Positions 9,860 to 21,590 of a DNA stretch of 64,000 nt are shown here, one piece after another. The stretch covers positions 9,504,061 through 9,568,060 of the forward strand of contig NC_080056.1 in NCBI RefSeq assembly GCF_026212465.1, in the 5' to 3' direction. The notes under the pieces were generated by a model. It was not told the DNA's origin, searched no databases, and saw nothing but the letters and a program-made list of their open reading frames with translations. A program made the position numbers and the translations under genes. This stretch comes from Amaranthus tricolor. Its lineage: Eukaryota; Streptophyta; Magnoliopsida; Caryophyllales; Amaranthaceae. The stretch's first letter is position 1; each line of letters begins with the position of its first letter.

Positions 9860-12800
9860 TTATAATGTTTCCTTGGTCCTTTGAAGTGAAAAAACCGGTT
9901 TATCTTCTGAATCATAAGCGACTCCATGTTCAACTTGTCCGGTTGAAGATGCTTGGTTGGACAGTTCACTGGGCATGCCCATTTTATTGTTTTTCACAAT
10001 GACATTCTTGTAGAGCCCTAAGGCTGTTGCCACCAATTTTGAACCATCATCAAGAGATGCGGGAAGCACAATGGTTGTAGACTGAAAATAGAAACAAAGA
10101 CAGTTTAGCTTAGCATCAACGCATGTTAGATCGATATAACCACTGTAGGTTATAAGAGAAGTATTATATACCTCCTTGGCCATATTGTTAAAAGCTTGTA
10201 CGTAGTCCTGAGCCAATTTGAGGCTTGCGGCCTAAAAACACCCAAAAGGGCAATGAACATCTCTAAAAGTAAATTATTACAAGTGAACAAAGGAACACAA
10301 AGACAATACCTCTTGACCCCCATTTCCTTTTAGAGTCTCAGCAATAATACGAATGGCTTCTGCATCACCTGTATCTCACAAGAATTTTAAATGTTACATC
10401 AGATGAATAGCCTAAAATAAATTACACAAATGTATTAAATATAATAAAAAAAATTGACCTTCAGCTCGATAGATTGAAGCCCTCTTATCAGCATTAGAAG
10501 ATATAATACTAGCTTCTTTTGTTCCTGTTAAAGACAAATTCCATATGCAATAGGCAATTGAGTAATGAGTATTGACTATGGGATACTAGTACTAAGTTTT
10601 CAATCATAAAATTTGAGCAATCAGTAGCAATTTTAATTCATTAATCACAATCTTAAAAAATCCAGCATGTTTTGAGGGATTTTAATCTTTTATATACAAA
10701 CGCACCATTGAAGGACACAAATTATTTTAGTTTAACAATGTTATTCTACAGACAAAGGTCACTGAAGGTGAAAAGAAAACACTTGGAATAACCTAGCAGA
10801 CTAAAGTTCATTTACATTGGCATTACATAATCTTTTACATCTGTAGCTTCCAGCAGCTATGCCAACACTTCCGATAAAAGAGAAAAGGAATTCTTATGAT
10901 GTTGAGAGACAGAAAAGGTTCGAAAACATGTACTTAAAAAATATAAGCAACTACCACCCCTTGTTAGTGGAAGCTAAGGCTGAAGACCTGACTTAGAAAC
11001 AGAGGAACTGATATGATGGATGAATATTAAAAGCAAATCATAACTTCTCTTCTGTTCAAAAAGTCAATGCTAAATTTCTACTTGGCTAGGAGGGGGAGAT
11101 CATAACTATTATATACAACACAAGGCCTCGTGCTGAGACTCAAAGAAGATCCTCGAGCTGTTGCAAAATAATTAAAAAAGCAACAATAAACTTCTGAGTC
11201 AATCACTCTGGTAATGTCTTAAGTACTTCATTTGTATTATCTAAGCAAACTGAAAAGTCTTAATCAGTTTGGTAATGTCACTTTCGGTCTATCTTGAGAA
11301 ATATCATTTTCTTCAACTGATTATAAAATAAAAGGATACATATGCCAATCAAAGAATGTCATATACATTCAATATGGATCGATCAACCCACAGAAAACAG
11401 CTCTAATCACAATTTACATTAAAATACATAGAAGAGAACCTCAGGATCACAATCTGGAAAGAAAGGGTAGATAGCACCGAAAGAGCCACATATATCCTAG
11501 CTAATCAACCAAACATTGCAAATAAATGAATTGCAATAGACAGTATCGGACAATATTAATTCTAACCCAGCTCTGCAAAATTGCGGTCTTCATCTCAACA
11601 TATGCTTTTACAGAGGTAAAAAGGAAAACTTATAATGAAAAACTGATAATGTAGAGAGAGGTTTTAAGAGAGAGAGAGAGAGAGAGGCTCTCCTAGGGTT
11701 TTAGGGTTTTGGTCGACTTTGGTGTTGGGTTCTCTTTGTCGTATCTCGTATTGGTTTTAGCTATTTTGTTGTTTCCCTATGGCGGCTATGGTTTCCTAGG
11801 GTTTGTAGTTGGATGCGTTGGGATTGAGCTGTAGTCTACTGTGGTGGAGGCATTGTTTTGTGGGTGCTTATTCCAGTGGACTGGGTGGTTTCTCTGGCGG
11901 TATTTCTTCAGGTATGTTTTTTGAATGTTTTGCTGTTGGGTTTTGAGGTGCTGGGCTTTTGGGGTGGATTTGACGGTGGCCTAAGTTCTCTTGTTCGGGA
12001 TTGGAAGCTGGCGTTTTTGAAGGGTCTGGTGGTGAACGTTGGTTGCTGGGGACTCTGTCGGATCTATTCAAAGTTGCGAAGGGTAGGGTTGTTTATTGAG
12101 ATTTCTGTTACCTGTTTTTGGTTTTTGGGTTTCGTTGGTTCTTGAGTTTTGGGGTGCTGGGCTTTAGGGGTGGGGTTGATGGTGGCCTGGGTGGCCTGGG
12201 TTCTTTGGTCGGGTTGGAAGTGGCGTTATCGCAGGTGTGGTGGTGAACTTTTGGTCTTTTCGGCTCTAATACTGGTGGTTCAGTAGCCATGAAGAAAACT
12301 GTCGGCAAAACCATGAGTGGTGATGAAAATTCCTGCGGCTGTCTGTGTTCTGTTTTCTGTTCTTGCCTCTTGGGATTCGGTTTTGGTGGGTTTGATATTG
12401 GTTCTTTTGATGGTTTTTGGTGTTTCTGTTGGTGTTTGTTTGTTCTGTTTTGCAACGGTGGCTGCTGTGGTGTTGTCTCTGGGGATTTTGTTCAACAAAT
12501 GGTGAGGTGAAGCTTGTTTTCTCTGGGCAACTTGGAGTGTTGTTACACGATGAGTGGATACGGCTGCTGTTTTTTGGGTGGTGTTTTTCAGTGGTGACTA
12601 TGGATAGATCAGGTGTTTGGTAGTACTCTAGTGGTGTTACTTATTTGAGGGTGTTCGTGTGGCAACAGATGTGAGTAAAGCATAACAGTTGTGTTTCCAT
12701 GGTTTATATGTTTGAGAGCTTATGTGATGTTTTCTGTTTTGGTGGTGTGTAGTGCTGCTCAAGAGCTGAGTGTGTTTTTGGTGTTCATTTTTTAAAGTCG

Positions 12801-15800
12801 TTGAGTGACTATCTGACCCCTTTCGATCTCTGGTGTTGAGCTTTGCCTCCATGTAGTCTTGGGTGGTGATGGTGGTTGCTGGCGGCGCTTTGGTGTTTGC
12901 TCTTGGTTTTAGATGATGGATAGTTAATAATCACTGCCACTTCCCTAAATTAATCGGAGTGTTGTATTAACCGCTCTTATCATTTCATCCTTTGGCTTCT
13001 GGTGTTGAGCTTTGCCTCCACGTTGCCATAGGTTGTAATAGTGTCTATTCACCCTCTCCATCGACTTCTGGTGTTTGAGGTCCTGGTAGTGTTGGCTACC
13101 ACCTCGTTTTTGTGGATCCGGTGGTGTTGGTCACCACCACATGTTGAGGGCCTAACAGTGCTGACTGCCCTCTCGTTAAGTGTGATGTTTGGGTTTGTCT
13201 CCTCTTGGTTAATTGATGGGCGGGGCGGTTGAAAATCTGGCGGCGGTGGGTATTCTCGGAGAATCTGGCGGCTGACGTCCATGTCTTGTATTAGTTCTAG
13301 GTTTAGGGCTCCCTGGGGTTAGTTTCTAGGTGTTTGGCAACCCATCCTGCTTAGGTATTTTGTTCGGTGCTGTTGGGGGTTGTCTTGTGGCTCTCCCTAG
13401 GTGTATGATCTCTTTGTGTTTGGACTTTTAGGCATTTTGGTGAGTCGGGCTGTGACTCACCAACAGGTGTATGACCTCTTCTGTCTATGCGTTTTTATAC
13501 CATAACTTCTAGGTTTGGTCTTGGTGTGTATAATGGCTTGCCCACTATCTTTTAAAGGACGCCCTATATCTTACGTTTCCTCAATGACTTTTTCCCTACG
13601 GGGTTTTTTTATGCATGAGAGGTGCATTGGATGTTCCATCATTGTTGTTGTTCTCTGTTAGGGACTTTTTCTATTATTAAATTTCCCAATTTTCAAAAAA
13701 AGAAAAACAAAAGACACAATTTTATGGCTTGTATAACAGATGCAAGGACAGGTGAAAGTACAGAAAAACCTGCCTACAATGCAATTAAATTATGCTGACC
13801 ATAGTTACCAGAAACCGGAAACTTCCCACTAAATCCTGTTTCAGAACCTTCGTTTCCAAAACTCTAGATCAACGTTTCCAAAACTACATTCCCCAAATGA
13901 TTTGTTTCAGGCCCAAAAACATTTAATAATTATTAATACTAAAGCCCTTCTTTTTTTTTCTTTTTTTTCTTATCGTTTCTTTTTAGTCATTTTCTTTTCT
14001 TACCTTTTTTACTCATTTTATTTTTTTGATGTAAAATAAAATTGTACCTATGTTTCCTACATTTCCAAAACTCTTAAACTTACGTTTCTCAAGTCTGTTT
14101 TTGCTTCTCATATTTGATCAAATTCCGTTTCAGATAATTACTATTCCCTCCATCTCACTATATTTGCTACACTAGTTTTGCAATATCTTGTGATAGCAAA
14201 TGTAGCAAACTAAGTGGAACGGACTACTCAGGTACTAGCAAGCATCATAATCACATAATGAGATTAACAATCATGATTATACAATGCCATACACTGATCT
14301 CTTTACGAAAAGCTGAGAAAGATGGCCCGAGTTCATTAGTCAACCAAGGATAGTATGGTACTCCCACTGCATCTAAATCCTGTACTATATTCAGACATTC
14401 AAATATTCAAATAAGGGCATGTTTCAAAAATATCGACCTAACCTTCACCAGTAAATTTTAAATTTCCCACATGCCAAAAGAGTTTCTTGGTACAAGAAAC
14501 TTAAAAGCCTAACAAACTAAATTTGAACGCAGTCTACTCGGAGACAGACTGTTGAACAGCTATGTTCTCTATAATAAGAGGCAGAAAAGGTACTTATCAG
14601 TTATCTCGGGTTCAGCTAATAGTCACAAAAATATTGTAAACAACACTTGTTGTACATTCACTTGCAGACCGTCAAAATCATAAAAAAGACTCATAAGTGA
14701 GACATACAGCACCAACTATAACTAACCTTCTGCCTCAATGATTGCAGCTCTTTTCTTCCTCTCTGCTTCAGCTTGCATTTCCATACTTTCACTTACTCCA
14801 CGAGGAGGAATAATATCCCCTAAAAATTTTCAATACAAGAAACAAAATTTCAGGAAAAACTTACATAAATGATGAAAACCAAACATATAACCATATAAGT
14901 ACCAAATGAAGGTAAAGAGAAGGCAGCTTACGTATTTCATAACGACCACAGACAAGACCCCATCCTGAAGCGACATCATTGATAGCTTGCTGATTAAATT
15001 TGTAATTTGATAATGTTGACAACAAATTTCAACAGTTAACAGCGAGATAAAAGAATTGCAGTACAAGTATATTTAGAAAATATGAATAGGAGCAAGAGAC
15101 TGTTAGACAGAAAACAGGGGTAAACAAAACAAGATGCCTAGAAATTTAACAGCAACAACAGCCAAACAGAATATAAGCAGCATTCAATAAGAAACATACC
15201 ATAAGAATCTTGTGTAAAGATTTTTTTCATGGATCAAACAGAAGCATTGCAACACAAAACAAATTATTTAAATACTATACGGATTATGTCTTCAGAGTTT
15301 CTAGGATGTACTTCTATATCATAATTTATTAAAACGCTATTGTTGGTATTCATAACCTGGTGGACCATTAACTTGTAAGACAATCAGGTCATCAACCATG
15401 AACATTAAAAAGAATACACAAATCAATACAAGGATCAAAGCAACAAACAATGACAACTCAAAAGGAAACATACTGTAATATTTGCATTCAAATTATCTCT
15501 CTCCATAAAGGTTTTGTCAAGTTGCATTTTCCCAATAGCACTACGCATTGCAAGTTGTGCAAACTGAGTTACCGCAAACATGACATTATCATTCCCATAA
15601 GATGCCTTTTCTGGATCAATGATCTACAATCAACACGCCAAAGTTTAGTAGACAAAACACACAGGGCTATTTTAAAAAACAAATGAGCATAAGATCTCCA
15701 ATATACCTTAACAAAGAGAACAGCATTCACCCTTATGGCGACATTGTCAGTTGTAACAGCAGTCTGCTCTGGAATTTCAATAGTCTGCTCTTTGAGTGAG

Positions 15801-18800
15801 TGTATGTAGGCTATTCGGTCAACCAATGGTACCAGTAAATGAACGCCTCCACCTAGAACTCTACTGAACTTCCCAAAACGCTCAATGACATATGCTTCTT
15901 GTTGCGGCACAAAAATAACTCCCCAATTGATAGCTGTCCTCCTCATATACCTATCAAAATCATAATGTTTGTATGAATGATCCACTCACAAAATCTCTTA
16001 AAAGCCTCACAATCATCATTAGCACACTGTCAAACCACCACAATCATGAAGAACTGAATCCTATGTCCTCCGTCCTGATGAAGAAAAAAGTGCATTGTAT
16101 GCGAAATTCATTGATCGGGCCTAAGTGCGTACGATTAGCCCATAAAGCCACATACTACAATCTTTAACATTTGCAATTTTCATGTATCCTATTATCAATT
16201 GCACATTAATAACTACAGCCTGTTAACAAGATGTTGATTTCCAAGATGAAATAAAGCCAAACCACAATAAGCTTTAGTGTTTTTGCTACTCCAACATATT
16301 GACAGAAATTGTTATATTTGTGCCTTGAGTCAATTGGATAATGGCTAGTGAGATTTCGAGCATGAAATGTGTTTTGAAGGTCAAGTGGCTCGAAGAAGAC
16401 TTGCTAGGACAAGCAAGTAGGGTGATAGGACAACCACATGTGTATCAAAGATGACTTAAGGTTGGAGCACACCATCGGCGGAAACTCCAAAAAAGCCTAT
16501 GCTAGAACGAGAAGGGGATTTGTGGACAAGCAGTCATTAGTGCAAGAATCAAACTACCTTTGTGTGAAGGAGATGTTCAATGACTCAAGCCAAAGCACAC
16601 CATATTGTGAGCAATGATGGAGTGCAAGGGGGTTGAGTGCATTGAAGTTGGGGATTCAAGGACGCAATGAACGAGAATCTTTGATGTGCCATAGTGATGG
16701 AGCAACAAAGAACAAGAAGATGAGAGTACATGAAGGGTACCTTGAACAAGGCAAGAAAGTGCACATTGGCTATGCCTTGAACGAGGCATGAAGAACTTGG
16801 AAGGTGCCTTGAACAAGGCAAGAAAGTGCACATTGGCTATGCCTTGAACGAGGCGTGAAGAACTTGGAAGGTGCCTTGAACGAGGCAACCATTAGAAGAT
16901 GACCATGAATGCTAAAGGAATGGTGCTCGTTCGAGCACATATAGTGCTTGTCGAGAACCTTTGTACAGGGCCAAGATGACTTTAGTTTTGGTTGATACTT
17001 GGGGGTCATGTTGTCTACTTTGTTCTAGGATTATTCTATTTGTTTGAGGGCTATATAAGAGCCCAAATCAGATTGGAATATAAGGAGTAGAGGCTAATAC
17101 AAGGAAAAAGGAGTTTGGGAAACCTAAAGTGTTTTCTTGTATTAGATGAGTAAGCAAAATTATAGGTGCAAGCTTTAGCTTGATTGTGCGTGACATTGTG
17201 AGAGGTATTTCATTCATGTAATGTTGATTAGTTAATGAAAGATAATCTCATTTAAAGGGGAGGTTTCCAAGGCACAATTTATGTGTTGTGTGAAAAAGTT
17301 GAAGCTACTAGGCTTAGTAGCAATGGTATAGATATACCATCTATGGAGAATGGTAAGATTGTTGATGAGAATTAATATGTAGGGGGTGGTAATATAGTTG
17401 AGTAAAAACCATCAAAGAAGGATATTGAAGAAGTTAAGAGAGCAAGAGTGGGATATGGAAATAAAGTGTGCTATGATTGCCAAAAGAGAGGCCACAACCT
17501 TTGAAATACGAAGCTTTTGAAGGAGATGAAGAGGTCATCTATGGAAGTTAGTGATAGAGAAAAGTTCCATTTGAAAAGGTGAGAAAGGCAACAACTTTGG
17601 CGAAAGGAGTTACAAAGAAGAGTAAGCTCCCAAACTTCGGTGACAAGGGCCAAGGGTAAAAGGCGAAACGTAATGATGTTATTGATGGTAATGTGTTAAT
17701 GGCAAAGAGTGATGATGAAGGTGATTGGGTGTTTGATTTTGTACACTCATACCATATTTGTAAAGACAAAAACTTATTTACAAGTGATGGCTTGTCAGCA
17801 TGAGAGGGTGACCTTGGCTAGTAGTGAGAAAGTTGTGATTGAGGCCATTGGAGAGGTGAATTTAAAAATGCACAGTAGGGATAGTGAGAAAACTTAGGGG
17901 TGTGAGATATATTCCTAAGATGGTGAGGAATCTAATCTCATTGAGGAGGTTAGATATGATTGGGTATACCATGAAGACTCAAAGTGATGGAATCTTGAAG
18001 GTGACAAAAGGGTGCTTATTGCACTTGAAGGCAATAAAGGGTAATAACGGTCATGTGTTGCTAAAGAGTGAAGACCTACATCATTTTGAGAGTGGCGCAA
18101 GGCTCAAGTCACCAAGAAGAGTGACCTTTGTTGATGGTGACTATAATGATGGGTTGTGCAGAAAGAAGGTTGATAATGGCTTTGGTCTTGAGGGGGAGCA
18201 TTTTTTGATGTTGTAATTGGGACACCAAAAAAGGTGTCATTTGATAATTGAGGTAGATTTGGCTTAAAGGGGAGATTGTTAGTGCAAGAGCCAAACTACC
18301 CTTGCGTGAAGGTGATGGTTCAATGACTCGATCCAAGGCACACCACACCAGGTTTTGAGCAATAATGGAAAGCAAGGGGGTTGAGTGTATTGACGTTGGG
18401 TTTCTAGGAAGCAACGAAGGAGAATCGTTGATGTGCCATGGTGATGCAGCAACAAAGAACAAGAAGATGTGAGTACATGAAGGGTGCCTTGAACAATGCA
18501 AAAAAGTGCACATAGGGTATGCCTTGAACGAGGCATGAAGAACTTGGAAGGAGCCTTGAACGAGGCAACCATCAAGAGAAGTCGGCGAATGTTGAAGGCA
18601 AGGTGTTCGGTCGAGCACGTATAACTTGTCCGAGCACCTTGGTGCAAATTCAAAAACGACTTTTCTGTTTTGGTCGATACTTAGGGGGGCAAGTTGTCTA
18701 CTTTGTCCTAGGGTTATTCTATTTGTTTGAGGGCTATATAAAGACCCTAAATTAGATTGGAATATATTGAGTGGAGGCTATACAAGGGAAAAGGGGTTTG

Positions 18801-19550
18801 GGAAAGCTAGTGTATTTTCTTGTATTAGATGAGTGTGCACCATTAAAGGTGCAAGCTTTAGCTTGATTGTGTGTGATCATGCATTGTGAGAGGTATTTTA
18901 TTAATGTAAATTGATAAGTTAATGAAATACAATCCCATTTAAGAGTGTATGTTGTGTGTGAGCTTTGTTCATCAAAGCTTCAATCTTTTCATTGCTTTTA
19001 TTTATACCTTGTTTTTCTTTCTTCCTTCTACAAATCCTATTGCCATTTGAAGGTTCAAGAACCTTTCCTTTTAGATAGGGCAATCAAAGACGATAGCTTA
19101 TACTAGCTAATATTACCAGACACTTATGTATATTCACCCAAGTCCCAACCCAATTTACTGCATCGAAACCATCAAAATTCGCAAAAATTCAGCAACAATC
19201 AAACAAGAAAATTTCATGAATGGAAGAGCAATACAAAACAGTTACGCATAAAAGAAATAAAATTACCTCTCGTACGGATCAAATAGACGACTTGAGGTAT
19301 ATTTACGAACTATAGAAAACTGAGGGGAGAACTTCAGAAAAGAATTGGAGATTCCGCTACTTGCAGTAGTATGTTGAAAAAGAATTGGAGAAGAATAAGT
19401 TGAAATATCTCTAGTGGTTGAATTAAGCGATCCAAACAAAGCATGCCAAGAATTATTTGAACAAATGCGAGAAACATGATTATCCACAAAAGGATAGAGT
19501 CTCTTGGATGATTCCAAAGCTTGAGTTCTTGTTAATCTGGCGATCGACAT
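9860..19550 (-). CDS. Stomatin-like protein, mitochondrial (SPFH/band 7)
   Basis: Nine exons join without a frame break: 19267-19550, 15707-15950, 15474-15623, 14932-14989, 14727-14819, 10459-10524, 10310-10368, 10172-10231 and 9860-10081. They encode 411 residues. The first ~90 residues are Ser/Arg/Thr-rich, a mitochondrial presequence. The SPFH core starts near residue 100 with NWGVIFVPQQEAYVIERFGK and runs through DRIAYIHSLKEQTIEIPEQ. An alanine/glutamate helical segment (EMQAEAERKKRAAIIEAEG), typical of stomatin coiled coils, follows, and the C-terminal tail ends RTKETL. Plant SLP2-type proteins organise inner mitochondrial membrane complexes and respiratory supercomplexes (family knowledge). 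Exons are normal, but introns 1 (3.3 kb) and 5 (4.2 kb) are swollen by insertions. A Mutator-like element ends 148 bp upstream of the ATG, so it probably lies in the promoter or 5' UTR. Confidence 0.95.
11658..13700 (+). mobile_element. GT-skewed 2-kb retroposon-like insertion in SLP intron 5
   Basis: This block starts with an (AG)n tract (11667-11686) and ctctcctagggttttaggg, and ends ctattattaaatttcccaat followed by an A-rich tail (13695-13715). It is oriented opposite to the host gene. The plus strand is extremely G+T-rich, unlike the flanking intron. Several internal segments are duplicated: gaggtgctgggcttttgggg (about 11947) against a near copy at about 12149, and tctggtgttgagctttgcctcc at about 12829 and 13000. 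The 3' end resembles plant L1-type LINE ends. No reverse transcriptase is visible; open frames such as 11858-12145 have no domain. I read it as a non-autonomous LINE-derived or SINE-like element. Target duplications were not found. Confidence 0.5.
14139..14226. mobile_element. Short Stowaway-like MITE in SLP intron 5
   Basis: Left end tactattccctccatctcac and right end (reverse complement) gagtagtccgttccacttag form inverted arms, both continuing into ttgctac. This is the ctccctc-type terminus of Stowaway MITEs. The unit is about 88 bp with TA at the borders. Confidence 0.45.
16534..18990 (+). mobile_element. Gutted Ty1/copia element in SLP intron 1
   Basis: Two diverged direct repeats (LTRs) start at about 16534 (tcattagtgcaag) and 18277 (tgttagtgcaag), the second preceded by a purine tract aaaggggaga. 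Between them lie gag-pol remnants on the plus strand. These are a CCHC-type knuckle (VCYDCQKRGH, about 17467), a protease-like WVFDFVHSYHIC (about 17726), and a GAG-pre-integrase segment in 17884-18216 with RYIPKMVRNLISLRRLDMIGY-like sequence. Integrase, reverse transcriptase and RNase H are missing and the remaining frame is broken, so it is non-autonomous. LTR 1 holds a 67-bp direct duplication (cttgaac starts at 16741, 16808 and 16875). LTR right borders are approximate. Confidence 0.7.
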
Positions 19551-19698
19551 TGTTGAAAAAGGTTGGCTTCTTATGATTCAAGATTTCATTGGTTGAACCT
19601 GCTTTTGAATGATAAACCCTTGCAGAAAATTAAATACCTCTTTTTGGCCATACCATTTTCTACTCTGACGACTGTCATAACATATTTCATTACTAGTA

Positions 19699-19952
19699 GG
19701 CAAAATGTTAAAAAACTACCTAATATAAATCTCATTTTGCAAATAACTATCTTAAATAAAAAGTATTGCAAAAAACTATCTTACATAATACAATTTTTTG
19801 CAAAAGACTACCTTGTAACAGATTTTGGCGTTTGACCGGTAGATTTAACCGTTGACCATCACGTGCCAGGCACGTGGTTCCTTTATTAACCTAAATCTTC
19901 TTCATTTCAATTCACAGCTTTCGAAATCGTTTTCATTCCTTCTTCTTTGCAG
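19699..19952 (+). repeat. MULE left terminal inverted repeat
   Basis: Aligns over its whole length with the reverse complement of 24134-24388, then the two diverge after ttctttgcagc. It contains repeated gcaaaa-actacctt words and the ccaggcacgtgg palindrome. Confidence 0.93.
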
Positions 19953-20061
19953 CGATAAACCCTAAATCTTCTTCATTTCAATTCACAGCTTTCTTTCATT
20001 CACCTTGCATTCGAATCCCTAATTCATTCAAAGATCATCGTTTTCTTCCAATTAATCAGTT

Positions 20062-20499
20062 ATGTCTTCTTGTTCTTCAAGCGAAAATTCTTCAATTGAA
20101 AAATGTGGGTGTGGAGTTCCCTTTGCAAGGAGGGTTTCATGGACCAAGGAAAATCCTGGAAGAAGGTTTAATACTTGCGTTTTTTATGATCCTGATACAA
20201 AATCGAGGGGTTGCAAAAAGTTTAAATGGGTTGATGAACCTGAAATGGCTGTTTGGCAAAGAAAACTCACTAACAAACTTGTGGAGGAAAAGCGACAATT
20301 GGCAACCGAAATCAAGATTTTGACATCAAGGATTTCTTGCTTGGAACATGAAAAGGAACAAGCATTTTCAGAAATTAAAATGATTAAGAAGAAATGGATG
20401 AATGAGAGGGAGCATGGAAATCAGATTAAAAGCTTTGTATTAGGGTTTTTGTTTTGTTTTCTGTTGGTGTTTGTTGTAAAAATCAAGGGTACTAATTGA
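20062..20499 (+). CDS. GRF-type zinc-finger membrane protein, MULE passenger ORF
   Basis: This intact 145-residue intronless ORF starts just inside the left TIR. After a Ser-rich leader comes a GRF-type zinc finger: CGCG at residues 15-18, GRRFNTC near 34-40 and GCKKFKW near 50-56. A charged coiled-coil segment (about 70-118) and a C-terminal membrane helix (about 123-140, FVLGFLFCFLLVFV) follow. GRF fingers bind single-stranded nucleic acid in other proteins (family knowledge). Small plant GRF proteins with a C-terminal helix are numerous and often transposon-associated. It is convergent with the transposase pseudogene and wholly inside the element, so it is either a MULE accessory gene or a captured host fragment. 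The frame is intact although the transposase is dead. An overlapping open frame (20096-20323) is a shadow. Confidence 0.8.
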   Translation: MSSCSSSENSSIEKCGCGVPFARRVSWTKENPGRRFNTCVFYDPDTKSRGCKKFKWVDEPEMAVWQRKLTNKLVEEKRQLATEIKILTSRISCLEHEKEQAFSEIKMIKKKWMNEREHGNQIKSFVLGFLFCFLLVFVVKIKGTN

Positions 20500-20639
20500 A
20501 GTTTAGGACCTAGTTAAGCGTAATTGTAACATTGATTTGGATATTGTAACTTGATGTTGATGAATGAATGAATTGATATTGTAAAAATCAGATCTTGTGC
20601 TTGCTGTGTATGATGTGTTTGGTGTGTATGATGTTGTGT

Positions 20640-21590
20640 ATGATGTGGTGCTGTGTAAGTTTAGGACCTATGTTTGCTGTGTTTGGTGCTGCGTTTGGTA
20701 TTGTCTTTACAGGTGTTTGCTGCATACTCAGTTACTGATTTGATTCAATTACTGATCAGTTCAATTCTTTTGCTCCACATGATCATTTCAATTACTGATT
20801 CAAACACATTGCTGCACATACTCAACTTCAGTTTGTGATTTGATTCAAACACATAGTGCAATTAATTCAATTACTGATTTGCTGCATACTCATCTTCAAA
20901 TTCTGAACTGATTCAAAGCACAACAAGTACTGATCAGTTTAATTTTTTGCTCCACATGATCACTTCAGTTACTAATTAGCTGCATACTCAACTTCAAATT
21001 CTGAGTTCTGAGTAAATAAACTTAGTACATTTGCTGCATACTGAACTTAAGTAAATAAATAGGGTACAGCAACATTACATTCTGAGTTCAACATAGTACA
21101 TTTACTGCATAGTACATTTGGTATTGTCTTTGCAGGTGTTTGCTGTGCTGTGCTATGTTTCCATTCAATTAGTGATTAGTCAAGTCTCACTTTTGCTCCA
21201 CATGATCAGTTCAATTACTGATTCAAACACATTGCTTCACAACACAATTGCTGATTTTAGTTCAATTACTGATTAGTCAAGGCTCACTTTTGCTCCACAT
21301 GATCAGTTCAATTACTGATTCAAACACATTGCTGCACATATTCAACTTTAGTAGGTATTGATTCAAACACATAGTACAACTGATTCAATTAATGATTTGA
21401 TTACATCTAGTTCAAGATAGTACATTCTGAGTTCATTTGCTACACTAGTACATTCTGAATGAATCAACTTAAGTATTCAAACACATAGTACAGCAACATT
21501 ACATTCTTAGTTCAACATTCATTTGCTAAAATACAATTAACTAAATTCAACATTACAGGGTACAGCAACTTAATTCAACATAGTACAAGT
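20640..21590. repeat. Degenerate direct repeats in MULE interior
   Basis: Between the two MULE genes the words ttcaattactgattcaaaca, tgctccacatgatcagttca, gctgcatactcaacttcaa and agtacattctgagttcaa recur many times in the same orientation with irregular spacing. No ORF is present. This looks like an expanded subterminal repeat region that could bind transposase, or decayed tandem DNA. Confidence 0.7.

Noticed and set aside
11858..12510. Overlapping open frames on both strands in the SLP intron
   Set aside because: They arise from the strong GT skew of a retroposon-like insertion and have no domain or codon signal.
16577..17009. Minus-strand open frames around 16.6-17.0 kb and 18.1-18.65 kb
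   Set aside because: Both sets lie in the two copia LTRs and repeat each other; they are LTR sequence, not genes.
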